NCBI RefSeq assembly: GCF_009687885.1
Contig: NZ_BLAF01000032.1
Span: 45,542 to 109,541 of the forward strand
Reading direction: 5' to 3'
Origin: Acrocarpospora pleiomorpha
GTDB lineage: Bacteria; Actinomycetota; Actinomycetes; Streptosporangiales; Streptosporangiaceae
Length of the DNA: 64,000 nucleotides
In this document: piece by piece, positions 33,313 to 41,329 of the stretch
How the letters are laid out: every line of letters starts with the position of its first letter
Numbering within the stretch: position 1 is the stretch's first letter
Notes under the pieces: model-generated
Database searches by the model: none
Seen by the model: the letters and a program-made list of their open reading frames with translations, nothing else
What the model was told of the DNA's origin: nothing
Program-made: the position numbers and the translations under genes

Positions 33313-35066
33313 CGCAACACCTCCTCCGCGGCCAGCAGCGCCCGATATTCCGGCACCCCACCGAGCAGCTCCTGATGGGTGCCTACGTGCGCGATCGTCC
33401 CGTCCCGCAACATCGCCACCCGATCGGCCAGCAGCACGGTCGAGGCCCGATGCGCGACCACCAGACCGGTCGCGTCCGCCAGCACCCGCCGCAGCGCCTC
33501 CTCGACCAGGGCTTCGGTCTCCACGTCGAGCGCCGACAGCGTGTCGTCGAGCACCAGAATCTTGGGCCGCCCGAGCACCGCGCGGGCCAGCGCGAGCCGC
33601 TGCCGCTGCCCGCCGGACAGCGACATGCCCTGCTCGCCGATCCTGGTGTCCAGGCCCCACGGCAGCTCGTACGCGAACGTGGCCTGGGCGATCTCCAGCG
33701 CCGCCCGGACCTCGGCGTCGTCGGCGTCGCCGTGACCCAGCGTGATGTTCTCCCGCACGCTCATCGAGAACAGCGTCGGCTCCTCGAACGCGGTCGCGAC
33801 CACCGACCGCAGCGCGGGCAGCGTGAGATCCCGCACGTCCTGCCCGTCGATCGTGACCCGCCCGGCGGTGACGTCGACCAGCCGGGGCACCAGCGCGGTG
33901 AGCGTGGTCTTGCCCGAGCCGGTGGCCCCGACGATCGCCACCGTCTCCCCGGGCCGCACGTCAAGGGAGACGTCCCGCAGCACGGGCTCGGCGGCGCCGG
34001 GGAACCGGAACTCCACCCCTTCGAACCGCAGATGCCCGCGCGGCCGATCGATCACCGCGGCGCCCCCGACGATCGAGGGCGGGGTGTCGAGCACCTCCAT
34101 CACCCGGTCGGCCGAGGTCATCGCCTCCTGCGCCATGGCCAGGATGTAGCCGAGCGAGGCCACCGGCCAGACCAGTTGCAGGACGAACGTGGTGAACGCC
34201 ACCAGCGTGCCCACGGTCAGCGCGCCCCCGCCGACCGCGGTCGCCCCGAGCAGCAGCACCAGCCCGAGCGTGACGTTGGGGATCACCTCAAGGAAGGTGA
34301 AGAACCGCGAGGCCAGCCGCACCTTGGTCATCGACGTGCGATGCACCTTCACGGCCACCTCGTCGTAGCCGTCGAAGACGTGGCGGCCCCGGCCGAACGC
34401 CTTGATGGTACGGATCCCGAGCGCCGACTCCTCAACGGTCGTGGCGAGATCGCCCTGCTCGTCCTGAACCTGCCGGGAGACCACCATGTAACGGCGCTCG
34501 AACTTGATCGAGACGTACACGATCGGCAGCGCCGACCCGGCGACCAGCAGGCCGAGCGGCCAGAACATGTGCAGCAGCAGGATGGTGACCGTGATCAGCT
34601 GGAGGATGTTCATGACCAGGAACAGCGCGCCGAAGCCGAAGAACCTGCGGATCGTGGATAAGTCGGTCGTGGCCCGGGAGAGCAGCTGCCCCGACTGCCA
34701 CTCGTCGTGGAAGCTCATCGGCAGCCGCTGCAGGTGGGCGTAGAGATCGTTGCGGATCGCGGTCTCCACCCCGAAGACCACCGACCCCTGGCACCAGCGC
34801 CGCAGGAACGTCAGGAACGCCTCGATGACCCCGAGCGCCAGCGCCAGCAGCCCAAGACCGAGCAAAGCCCCCAGATCACGACGAACGACCGCGTCATCGA
34901 TGACCTGCGCGCTCACCAGCGGGACGACGATCCCCGCCGCGATCCCCACGACCGCGGCGACCCACACGACAATCGTGGTGCCAACGTACGGCCGAAGGTA
35001 GGACTTCAACCGCCAAAGCGAGTTAGAGACTGACTGAGGACCAGATCGTTCGCCGTCTGCAGACAT
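33309..35066 (-). CDS. ABC exporter half-transporter, first subunit
   Basis: 585 residues with an N-terminal six-helix membrane domain (YVGTTIVVWVAAVVGIAAGI onward) and a C-terminal ATPase. Walker A is GATGSGKTTL and the signature is LSGGQRQRLALARAV. Walker B reads ILVLDDTLSALD, with Asp in place of the catalytic Glu, so one ATP site of the heterodimer is degenerate while the partner keeps Glu. That asymmetry is common in heterodimeric exporters. It is coupled to its partner by ATGA. Confidence 0.9.
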   Translation of the reverse strand: MSADGERSGPQSVSNSLWRLKSYLRPYVGTTIVVWVAAVVGIAAGIVVPLVSAQVIDDAVVRRDLGALLGLGLLALALGVIEAFLTFLRRWCQGSVVFGVETAIRNDLYAHLQRLPMSFHDEWQSGQLLSRATTDLSTIRRFFGFGALFLVMNILQLITVTILLLHMFWPLGLLVAGSALPIVYVSIKFERRYMVVSRQVQDEQGDLATTVEESALGIRTIKAFGRGRHVFDGYDEVAVKVHRTSMTKVRLASRFFTFLEVIPNVTLGLVLLLGATAVGGGALTVGTLVAFTTFVLQLVWPVASLGYILAMAQEAMTSADRVMEVLDTPPSIVGGAAVIDRPRGHLRFEGVEFRFPGAAEPVLRDVSLDVRPGETVAIVGATGSGKTTLTALVPRLVDVTAGRVTIDGQDVRDLTLPALRSVVATAFEEPTLFSMSVRENITLGHGDADDAEVRAALEIAQATFAYELPWGLDTRIGEQGMSLSGGQRQRLALARAVLGRPKILVLDDTLSALDVETEALVEEALRRVLADATGLVVAHRASTVLLADRVAMLRDGTIAHVGTHQELLGGVPEYRALLAAEEVLR

Positions 35067-35286
35067 CGTCAGGCAAGCAACTCCTCACGGCTGGGGACCC
35101 CTACCAGCGTAAGCATGCACTTCAACCGATTTTCCAGCGGACCTCAAAGCGCCCACACCAAATCCGCATTTATTAACCAGAAACCCGTCCCATAGACAGC
35201 CGCATAGCCGCCGACCAGGCGATTCACCGTCGCGGCTGTCCAGATCACGACTTTCTAGTTAATAGTCCGGCCCAAGAAACGGGCGA

Positions 35287-35907
35287 TCACGCCTGGATGT
35301 CGTCGCTGCTGACCGGAGTCGGCAAGGTGCCCGCGTTGTGCTCGGTCAGCCGCCAGCCCCGGGAAGACTCCTCCAGGACAGACCAGGAACAGTTCCCCAA
35401 GCCGCCCAGAATGGGCCACAGCGGCTCCGGGAGGTTCAGCAGGGCAGCGATGCCCAGGCGGATGGCCGCGCCGTGCGAGGCGACCACCAGGAGGCCGTCC
35501 TCCGCCAGGCTCGCGGCCCAGCGGCGGACCGCGGCGTTGACCCGGTGGGCCACATCGGTGACCGATTCCCCGTTGGGCGCCTCCCAGCTCCTGAACTCCG
35601 CGGGCCAGCCGGCGCGGATCTCCTCCCGGGTGAGGCCCTCCCAGTCGCCGCCGCCGCGCTCCCTGAGCTCCTTGTCGACGGTGACGGTCAGCCCGGTGAG
35701 GCGGGCCAGCGGAAGCGCGGTCTGGTGGGCGCGCTGCAGGTCCGAGGAGACGATCATCGTGGGTTTTAAGGCGGCCAGCAGCGAGGCCGCCCGCGCGGCC
35801 TGGGCCACGCCGACCTCGTCCAGGGGGATGTCGGTGTGGCCTTGAAAGCGGTGTTCGACGTTCCAGCGGGTCTGCCCGTGCCGGAGGCAGACGATCCTTC
35901 TGGTCAC
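35287..35907 (-). CDS. histidine phosphatase family protein
   Basis: 206 residues. VCLRHGQTRWNVEHRFQGH carries the catalytic His in the RHG motif, ERGGGDWEGLTREEIRAGWP matches the acid/base region and VVASHGAAIRLGIAAL the second catalytic His. The usual role of the third gene in nadD-rsfS-phosphatase operons is not settled; glucosyl-3-phosphoglycerate or phosphoglycerate-type substrates are known in relatives. It overlaps rsfS by 4 nt. Confidence 0.88.
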   Translation of the reverse strand: MTRRIVCLRHGQTRWNVEHRFQGHTDIPLDEVGVAQAARAASLLAALKPTMIVSSDLQRAHQTALPLARLTGLTVTVDKELRERGGGDWEGLTREEIRAGWPAEFRSWEAPNGESVTDVAHRVNAAVRRWAASLAEDGLLVVASHGAAIRLGIAALLNLPEPLWPILGGLGNCSWSVLEESSRGWRLTEHNAGTLPTPVSSDDIQA

Positions 35908-36308
35908 TCAACCGCCCCGCGGGCGCGCTGGGCCGCCACCTTGGTCACACTTTCGGGCAGGGCGATGGCGGGGCAGTCCTTCCAGAGGCGCTCAAGCCCG
36001 TAGAAGGTGCGCTCCTCCTCGTGCTGCACGTGCACGACGATGTCGATGTAGTCGAGGAGGACCCAGCGGCCCTCCCGCTCGCCCTCGCGGCGGACCGGCT
36101 TGGCCGCGGCGTCCACCCGCAGGCGCTCCTCGATCTCGTCCACGATGGCGCGGACCTGACGGTCGTTGCCGGCCGAGCAGACGACGAACGCGTCGGTGAT
36201 GACGAGGCGGTCGCTGACGTCGTAGGCGATGATGTCGTCGGCCAGTTTGTCGGCCGCGGCCTCGGCGGCGACCTGGACCAGCTGGATTGATCTCTCGGAT
36301 GCGGTCAC
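35904..36308 (-). CDS. rsfS: ribosomal silencing factor RsfS
   Basis: 134 residues of the RsfS/Iojap family, which binds uL14 and blocks 30S-50S joining in starvation. Conserved segments are VQVAAEAAADKLADDIIAYD, DAFVVCSAGNDRQVRAIVDE and GRWVLLDYIDIVVHVQHEEE. It lies between nadD and the histidine phosphatase gene, the normal order in actinobacteria. Confidence 0.95.
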   Translation of the reverse strand: MTASERSIQLVQVAAEAAADKLADDIIAYDVSDRLVITDAFVVCSAGNDRQVRAIVDEIEERLRVDAAAKPVRREGEREGRWVLLDYIDIVVHVQHEEERTFYGLERLWKDCPAIALPESVTKVAAQRARGAVE

Positions 36309-36431
36309 GATGCGGTTCTGTCCTCCATTGACAGGGATGGGGCAGGTTCGGATCCCCTCCCCAGGGTGCCCACCGGATGGCGGCTCTTCAAGCCTATTAG
36401 CCGCATGGCCGTACCCGGTCGAGGCATGACC

Positions 36432-37067
36432 CTACTTCCCGCCACCGACAGTTCCGGAGTGGTAGAGGCCGCGCTTGCCGATGTATTGGACGATGCCGTC
36501 GGGCACGAGATACCAGATCGGCTGTCCCGCCTCGACCCGGTCGCGGCACTCGGAGGAGGAGATGGCCAGCGCCGGGATCTCGATGAGGCTGATCATGCCT
36601 TCGGGCAGGCCGGGGTCGTGCAGGGTGTGGCCCGGGCGGGTGCAGCCGACGAAATGGGCGATCGTGAAGAGCTCCTCGACGTCCCGCCAGCTCAGAATCT
36701 GGGCCAGCGCGTCGGCGCCGGTGATGAAGTAGAGCTCCACCTCCGGCCCGTAGATGCCGAGAATGTCGCGCAACGTGTCGATGGTGAAGGTCGGCCCTGG
36801 CCGGTCGATGTCCACCCGGCTGACCGAGAAGCGCGGGTTGGAGGCGGTCGCGATGACCGTCATCAGATACCGGTCCTCAGCGGCGGAGACCGTCTTGTCG
36901 GCCTTCTGCCAGGGCTGCCCGGTCGGGACGAAGACCACCTCGTCCAGCTCGAAATGGTGGGCGACCTCGCTCGCCGCCACCAGGTGCCCGTGATGGATCG
37001 GGTCGAAGGTGCCGCCCATGATGCCCAGCCGCCTGATGGCGGCCCCGTTCCTCATAGGACGGACCAT
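36432..37067 (-). CDS. nadD: nicotinate-nucleotide adenylyltransferase
   Basis: 211 residues. The nucleotidyltransferase motif GIMGGTFDPIHHGHL is at about 15-29, and the C-terminal ISSSECRDRVEAGQPIWYLV carries the ISSxxxR motif. It makes deamido-NAD from nicotinate mononucleotide and ATP. ATG 37067 and ATG 37055 are both possible; neither has a good ribosome binding site. It is followed by rsfS after 123 nt. Confidence 0.93.
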   Translation of the reverse strand: MVRPMRNGAAIRRLGIMGGTFDPIHHGHLVAASEVAHHFELDEVVFVPTGQPWQKADKTVSAAEDRYLMTVIATASNPRFSVSRVDIDRPGPTFTIDTLRDILGIYGPEVELYFITGADALAQILSWRDVEELFTIAHFVGCTRPGHTLHDPGLPEGMISLIEIPALAISSSECRDRVEAGQPIWYLVPDGIVQYIGKRGLYHSGTVGGGK

Positions 37068-37140
37068 AACGCGCGGGCTGGGACCGACCTGAAAGCGGGT
37101 TCATGCGCATCAGGGGAAACACCGACGTAGCATGCCCAGC

Positions 37141-38151
37141 ATGACCACTCCCGATCGCAACCGCGTCCAGCTGCCCGGAATCAGCTCCCGCGCGTACGAA
37201 CATCCCGCGGACCGGTCCGCCCTGGTCGCGATGCGCTCGCTGTCCGGGTTCGACTCGGTGTTGAAGCGCATGTCCGGGCTGTTCAGCGAGCGCCGCCTGC
37301 GCCTGATGTTCCTGGCCTCGGCGGTTCGCACGTCCGACACCCAGTTCCGCGCGCTCTACGACATGGGTCGCGACAGCGCCTACATCCTCGACCTGCACCG
37401 CATCCCCGAGGTCTACGTCCAGCAGAGCCCCCGGGCCTACGCGATGGCGATCGGCTTCGACGAGCCGTTCATCGTGGTGTCCACCGGCCTGCTGGACCTG
37501 ATGGACGAGGAGGAGCTCCGCTTCGTCGTCGGCCACGAGACCTCGCACATCCTCTCCGGCCACGCCGTCTACGGCACGATGCTGCAGATCCTCACCCAGC
37601 TCGCCACCCGCGTGGCCTGGATCCCGCTCGGCTACATCGGCCTGCGGGTGATCGTCGCCGCCCTGGAGGAATGGGCGCGCAAGGCCGAGATGTCCGCCGA
37701 CCGTGGCGGCCTGCTCGCCGGTCAGGACCCCGACGCCGCGCTCCGCGCCCTGATGAAGCTGGCGGGCGGCTCGCGCCTGCACGAGATGAACATCGAGGCC
37801 TTCCTGGACCAGGCCAGGGAGTACGACACCGCCGGCGACGTCCGCGACGGCCTGCTCAAGGTCCTCAACCTGCTCGGCACCACCCACCCGTTCGCGGTCA
37901 CCCGGGTGGCCGAGCTCGACCGCTGGCGCCGGAGCGGCGAATACGACGCGATCCTGGCCGGAAACTACCCGCGCCGCGAGGACGACGCCAACGCCAAGAT
38001 CTCCGAGGAGGTCAAGGCGGCCGCCAACTCCTACCGCGAGTCGTGGGCGCAGTCCCAGGACCCGTTCATCGGCGTGCTCCGCGACGTCGCCGAGGGCGCG
38101 GTGAACGCGGGCGAGCGCATCTTCAACCGCTTCGCCCGCCGCGAAAACTGA
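37141..38151 (+). CDS. M48-family zinc metallopeptidase
   Basis: 336 residues starting MTTPDRNRVQLPGISSRAYE. The zinc-binding motif is HETSH in FVVGHETSHILSGHAVYG (about residue 136), with a downstream Glu in EWARKAEMSADRGGLLAG. One hydrophobic segment (VAWIPLGYIGLRVIVAALEE) suggests membrane association, as in HtpX-like proteases. It is the only + strand gene here and is divergent from nadD, 73 nt away. The convergent membrane protein gene starts its stop codon immediately after. Confidence 0.87.
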   Translation: MTTPDRNRVQLPGISSRAYEHPADRSALVAMRSLSGFDSVLKRMSGLFSERRLRLMFLASAVRTSDTQFRALYDMGRDSAYILDLHRIPEVYVQQSPRAYAMAIGFDEPFIVVSTGLLDLMDEEELRFVVGHETSHILSGHAVYGTMLQILTQLATRVAWIPLGYIGLRVIVAALEEWARKAEMSADRGGLLAGQDPDAALRALMKLAGGSRLHEMNIEAFLDQAREYDTAGDVRDGLLKVLNLLGTTHPFAVTRVAELDRWRRSGEYDAILAGNYPRREDDANAKISEEVKAAANSYRESWAQSQDPFIGVLRDVAEGAVNAGERIFNRFARREN

Positions 38152-39333
38152 TCATCCGAACTGAGCGGTCGCCTTCGCGATCTCCTCGGCCAGCTCGTCA
38201 GCGAGGTCCCTGGGATCAGATAACCGGAACGTGTCCGCCGGACTGGTCACCAGCTCGAGATCGAGCCTGGGCCGATCACCTGCGGGTGCCCGCTCACGAG
38301 GCCATTGGAGGTGCGCCAGTGGGAGTTCCAGGCCGCCCCTGGCTCCCCGGCGCGACCTCTCTTCCATGATCTCGACGCAGGCCTGCTCGACCACGTGATG
38401 GGCCTGGGAACGCGCCGTTCCGACCATCCGGTCCAGGAGCAGCCAGCTTTCGACGTAGCCGTCCAGAGCGGTCCGCGCACTCGCCTCCAGCTTCCCGAGC
38501 TCCTTCAGGACCGCCTTGCGGAGCCGCCGGGTGTGCCTGTCAGCGTCGGCGTGCGGATCGTGCGCGAGCACCTCGGTGGAGATCACGGCCAGGCCGAGGA
38601 AGACGAGCAGGGCGATGAAGGCCCATTTCAGGTCACCTAGATCCTGGAACTGCTGCGACCCCGACGCCGCGGCGATGTACGCCACCAGGCCCAGCATGAT
38701 GAGCACCGCGAGCGCGGCCACCACCGCCCCCGCCAGGCGGATCCTCGCCCCTATCCCGGCCAAGCCGTCAGGACCACGCAGCGTGCGTGCGAGCATGATC
38801 CCGGAGACGTACAGGCAGATGGATAGCCCCACGCCGATCAGGTAGGCACCCCAGTAGACCCAGTCGCCGGAGCCAACGCCCAGCACCCGCTGGGCCATCT
38901 TCCCGACGAAGGTCGCGTCGAAGAGTGCGCTCAGGAACAACACCACCAAGGGCACCCAGGACGGGAACACCCTGCGGAGGCGATCGGGGCGGCCCTTGGT
39001 CCGCTCGTCGACGACGAGCGCGCGCATGGCCGCGGCCACGTGGATCGCTCGGAAACAGGTGTACCTGCGCAGCTCGGCTATGCGCGCCTGCGTTTCCCGC
39101 AGTCGGCGCAGAAGCTGGCGGCAGGTGTCGTCGATCGCCGGGCCCGCGCCCGCGAGCCCCGAGTTGGCCGCCAGGAAGGCCTGCGCCAGCTGGGCCGCCT
39201 CCCGGTCGTCGAGTTGCTCCGGCGTCAGGGTCCGGGGGCCGCTGATCGGCTCCAGCCGGAGCTGGTCGCACTGCTTGGCCGCGTTCGACCGGTAGCCCGC
39301 CCCGTTGACTGTGCGGTGGTTCGTGTCCGCCAT
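38152..39333 (-). CDS. uncharacterised membrane protein, last gene of the TIR cluster
   Basis: 393 residues. A polar N-terminal region of about 130 residues is followed by four hydrophobic segments (WVPLVVLFLSALFDATFVGK, YWGAYLIGVGLSICLYVSGI, VVAALAVLIMLGLVAYIAAA, WAFIALLVFLGLAVISTEVL). The last 130 residues are charged and helical. No catalytic motif is recognised. AAGGA 8 nt upstream sets ATG 39333, only 4 nt after the lipoprotein stop, so it belongs to the same transcript. A membrane partner or effector of the TIR cluster is a reasonable guess. Confidence 0.7.
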   Translation of the reverse strand: MADTNHRTVNGAGYRSNAAKQCDQLRLEPISGPRTLTPEQLDDREAAQLAQAFLAANSGLAGAGPAIDDTCRQLLRRLRETQARIAELRRYTCFRAIHVAAAMRALVVDERTKGRPDRLRRVFPSWVPLVVLFLSALFDATFVGKMAQRVLGVGSGDWVYWGAYLIGVGLSICLYVSGIMLARTLRGPDGLAGIGARIRLAGAVVAALAVLIMLGLVAYIAAASGSQQFQDLGDLKWAFIALLVFLGLAVISTEVLAHDPHADADRHTRRLRKAVLKELGKLEASARTALDGYVESWLLLDRMVGTARSQAHHVVEQACVEIMEERSRRGARGGLELPLAHLQWPRERAPAGDRPRLDLELVTSPADTFRLSDPRDLADELAEEIAKATAQFG

Positions 39334-39337
39334 CTGC

Positions 39338-40519
39338 CTAATCCTTGATCACGACGATGTCGACCCGGCGGTTGCAGGCGAGCCCGTCTCGCTCCCGGCA
39401 CGGAGCGTCGCTCTCCCCGATGCCCCGGGCTGTTATCCCTCGTACGCCGTTGGCCGCCAGCACGTCACGGACCGCCTCGGCCCTGAACTTGGACAGCCGC
39501 TGGTTGTACTGGCTCGGACCAGTGGTGTCCGCGTACCCGCGGACCTCGACACGGGCTCCCTCGGTCGTCCGGATACGGACCGACAGCCCGATCAGCCGAG
39601 GATCGTACGGATCCCTGATCTTCGCCGAGGCGTGATCGAAGAGGGCCGCGGCGGGCACGCTGTAAACAGTGCGCCGATCGTTGCCGAAGTTGACCTCCCG
39701 GTCGGCGAGCGGCAGCGGACCGGAGAGCTGATCGCCGGAGTTCACCGGCGTATCGACGGAACACTTCTCGGGCTCGAAGGCCAAGCAGAGTTTGGTCCAG
39801 AGCCGTTTAAGCCAATCCTGCTGCGCGGCCGTGGGGAAGGGCCGCCCGGAGCCTGGGCTGCCCACGCCCACCAGGGTCACCTGGACGCCGCTGAGCAGTC
39901 CCGGGGTGATCTCATGACGGTCCAGGCAGAGTTTGACGATCTCGTCGATCTCGCTTTCTGTGCCGAATCCGGCCCAGGTGAGGTCGGCGCAGCCGATCGT
40001 CACCAGCCCGTCGGTGGCCATCGCCAGCCGTTTGGGGCCGGTCAGTCCGGCCAGACCGGCCCCGGCCACGCTCAGCGCCTTGAGCGGGTCGCTCTGCGGG
40101 GACCCGGGCGGAGTCTTGGCCGTGTCGGCGAATCGTTCGGTGAGGCAGCCGAGGGCGGTCTTCCGGCGCGACTCCTGGTTTTCCTCGTTGTCGTTTCCGG
40201 TCAGCCAGTCGGTGGACAGCACGCCGTCGGCGGCCCGCCAGCCCGTCTCTGTGCCGCTGAAGCTCCCGATCGAGACGTTGGCCCGGGCGGCGATGTCCTG
40301 CTCGGCCAGGGGTTTCAGCGCGGCCGGGTAGAGCGGTGCGGCCGCGCCCGGCTGGGCCGCCGTGGTGGATCCGGACACGTCGATCAGGTAAAAGCTTCCC
40401 CCGGCCACGGGCGAGGTCGTCTTCATCCAGTCGCAGGCCTCGCGCGTCTTCGGCCCCTCGCATCCGGCCAAGCTGATCGACAGCAGGACGACGACAGCCG
40501 CTTTTCGGTGAGATCTCAC
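39338..40519 (-). CDS. lipoprotein with VWA-like and OmpA-like domains
   Basis: 393 residues. A lipoprotein signal with lipobox LAGC (Cys20) leads to a VWA-like start (SFYLIDVSGSTTA, a DxSxS MIDAS motif at about 46-50) and a central region with MATDGLVTIGCADLT. The last 110 residues form an OmpA C-terminal peptidoglycan-binding domain: VEVRGYADTTGPSQYNQRLS, KFRAEAVRDVLAANGV and CNRRVDIVV. The product should sit outside the membrane and clamp the cell wall. It lies between cytosolic genes of the TIR cluster and the membrane protein gene. Start GTG 40519 lies 15 nt after the preceding stop. Confidence 0.8.
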   Translation of the reverse strand: MRSHRKAAVVVLLSISLAGCEGPKTREACDWMKTTSPVAGGSFYLIDVSGSTTAAQPGAAAPLYPAALKPLAEQDIAARANVSIGSFSGTETGWRAADGVLSTDWLTGNDNEENQESRRKTALGCLTERFADTAKTPPGSPQSDPLKALSVAGAGLAGLTGPKRLAMATDGLVTIGCADLTWAGFGTESEIDEIVKLCLDRHEITPGLLSGVQVTLVGVGSPGSGRPFPTAAQQDWLKRLWTKLCLAFEPEKCSVDTPVNSGDQLSGPLPLADREVNFGNDRRTVYSVPAAALFDHASAKIRDPYDPRLIGLSVRIRTTEGARVEVRGYADTTGPSQYNQRLSKFRAEAVRDVLAANGVRGITARGIGESDAPCRERDGLACNRRVDIVVIKD

Positions 40520-40534
40520 GTTCTTGGGTCCGTT

Positions 40535-41329
40535 CTAGGTCCGGTCGTCGACCAATGAGCCGTAGGAGATACCGGCCTGCTTGCAGAAGCTGCGGACCGC
40601 CTTGTCGTAAGCGTCGGCGAACTCGTAGAGCCCGAGCTGCCCGTGGTTTCCACTGGCCTGCGTCAGCACCGTGATCAGGTCAAGCGAACGCTGTTCGCGG
40701 GTGGCGGCCAGCGACTGCATGACCCGGGCGAATTCGCCGTCGACGAGCGCCGCCACGGCCGGGGCGAGCAGTCGCCGTTCGTCGGGCCCGAGTGTGGCGA
40801 GGTGCTCCAGGCTCCGGACGACCTCCAGCCAGGCTTCGACTCGCTCCCGCACGTGGCCCGCCTTCAGCAGGCCGAGACTGTGTTCGACGGCGAGTTCGAG
40901 CCGCCGGCCCTCCAAGGGAAGCACCCGCTCCCGGACAGCCGGGTCGAGGAGGACCCGAACCGACGGTGTGCACCTCAGCTCCCCGTGCTCGGTGTCGTAG
41001 CACCAGGGCGCGAGACTTTCGTTGATCTTCAGCTCCACTCCGGCCAGATCGATCGGCTGGAAGTCCCGGCTGATCGGCCAGATCCGGCGCAGGAGATCGC
41101 TGCGCGCCTGGGCCTGCCACTGGTCGCTGAAGTTCTTCAGCCGGTCCATGCTCATCCGTCCGGCCCAGATGAAGTGCGGGATGACGTGGAACGAGAAGAC
41201 GTTGCCCGCGCTGGACAGGATGACCGGGTCGGAGGCCGTCCCGGTCATCGCTGACGGGTCGTATGTCACGAGGTGAGACGGTTGATCGGGCGCGGCGAAG
41301 AATCGCCGCAGGCGGGTCCAGATGCTCAC
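40535..41329 (-). CDS. unknown cytosolic protein of the TIR cluster
   Basis: 264 residues, no signal or membrane segment. GTG 41329 overlaps the upstream stop (GTGA) and gives VSIWTRLRRFFAAPDQPSHL. A beta-rich first half (VFSFHVIPHFIWAGRMSMDR, VELKINESLAPWCYDTEHGE, CTPSVRVLLDPAVRERVLPL) precedes a helical half with EHSLGLLKAGHVRERVEAWL. The layout faintly recalls SPFH/band-7-like proteins found in some actinobacterial conflict operons, but I cannot confirm this. Its fixed position suggests a scaffold or sensor role. Confidence 0.7.
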   Translation of the reverse strand: MSIWTRLRRFFAAPDQPSHLVTYDPSAMTGTASDPVILSSAGNVFSFHVIPHFIWAGRMSMDRLKNFSDQWQAQARSDLLRRIWPISRDFQPIDLAGVELKINESLAPWCYDTEHGELRCTPSVRVLLDPAVRERVLPLEGRRLELAVEHSLGLLKAGHVRERVEAWLEVVRSLEHLATLGPDERRLLAPAVAALVDGEFARVMQSLAATREQRSLDLITVLTQASGNHGQLGLYEFADAYDKAVRSFCKQAGISYGSLVDDRT

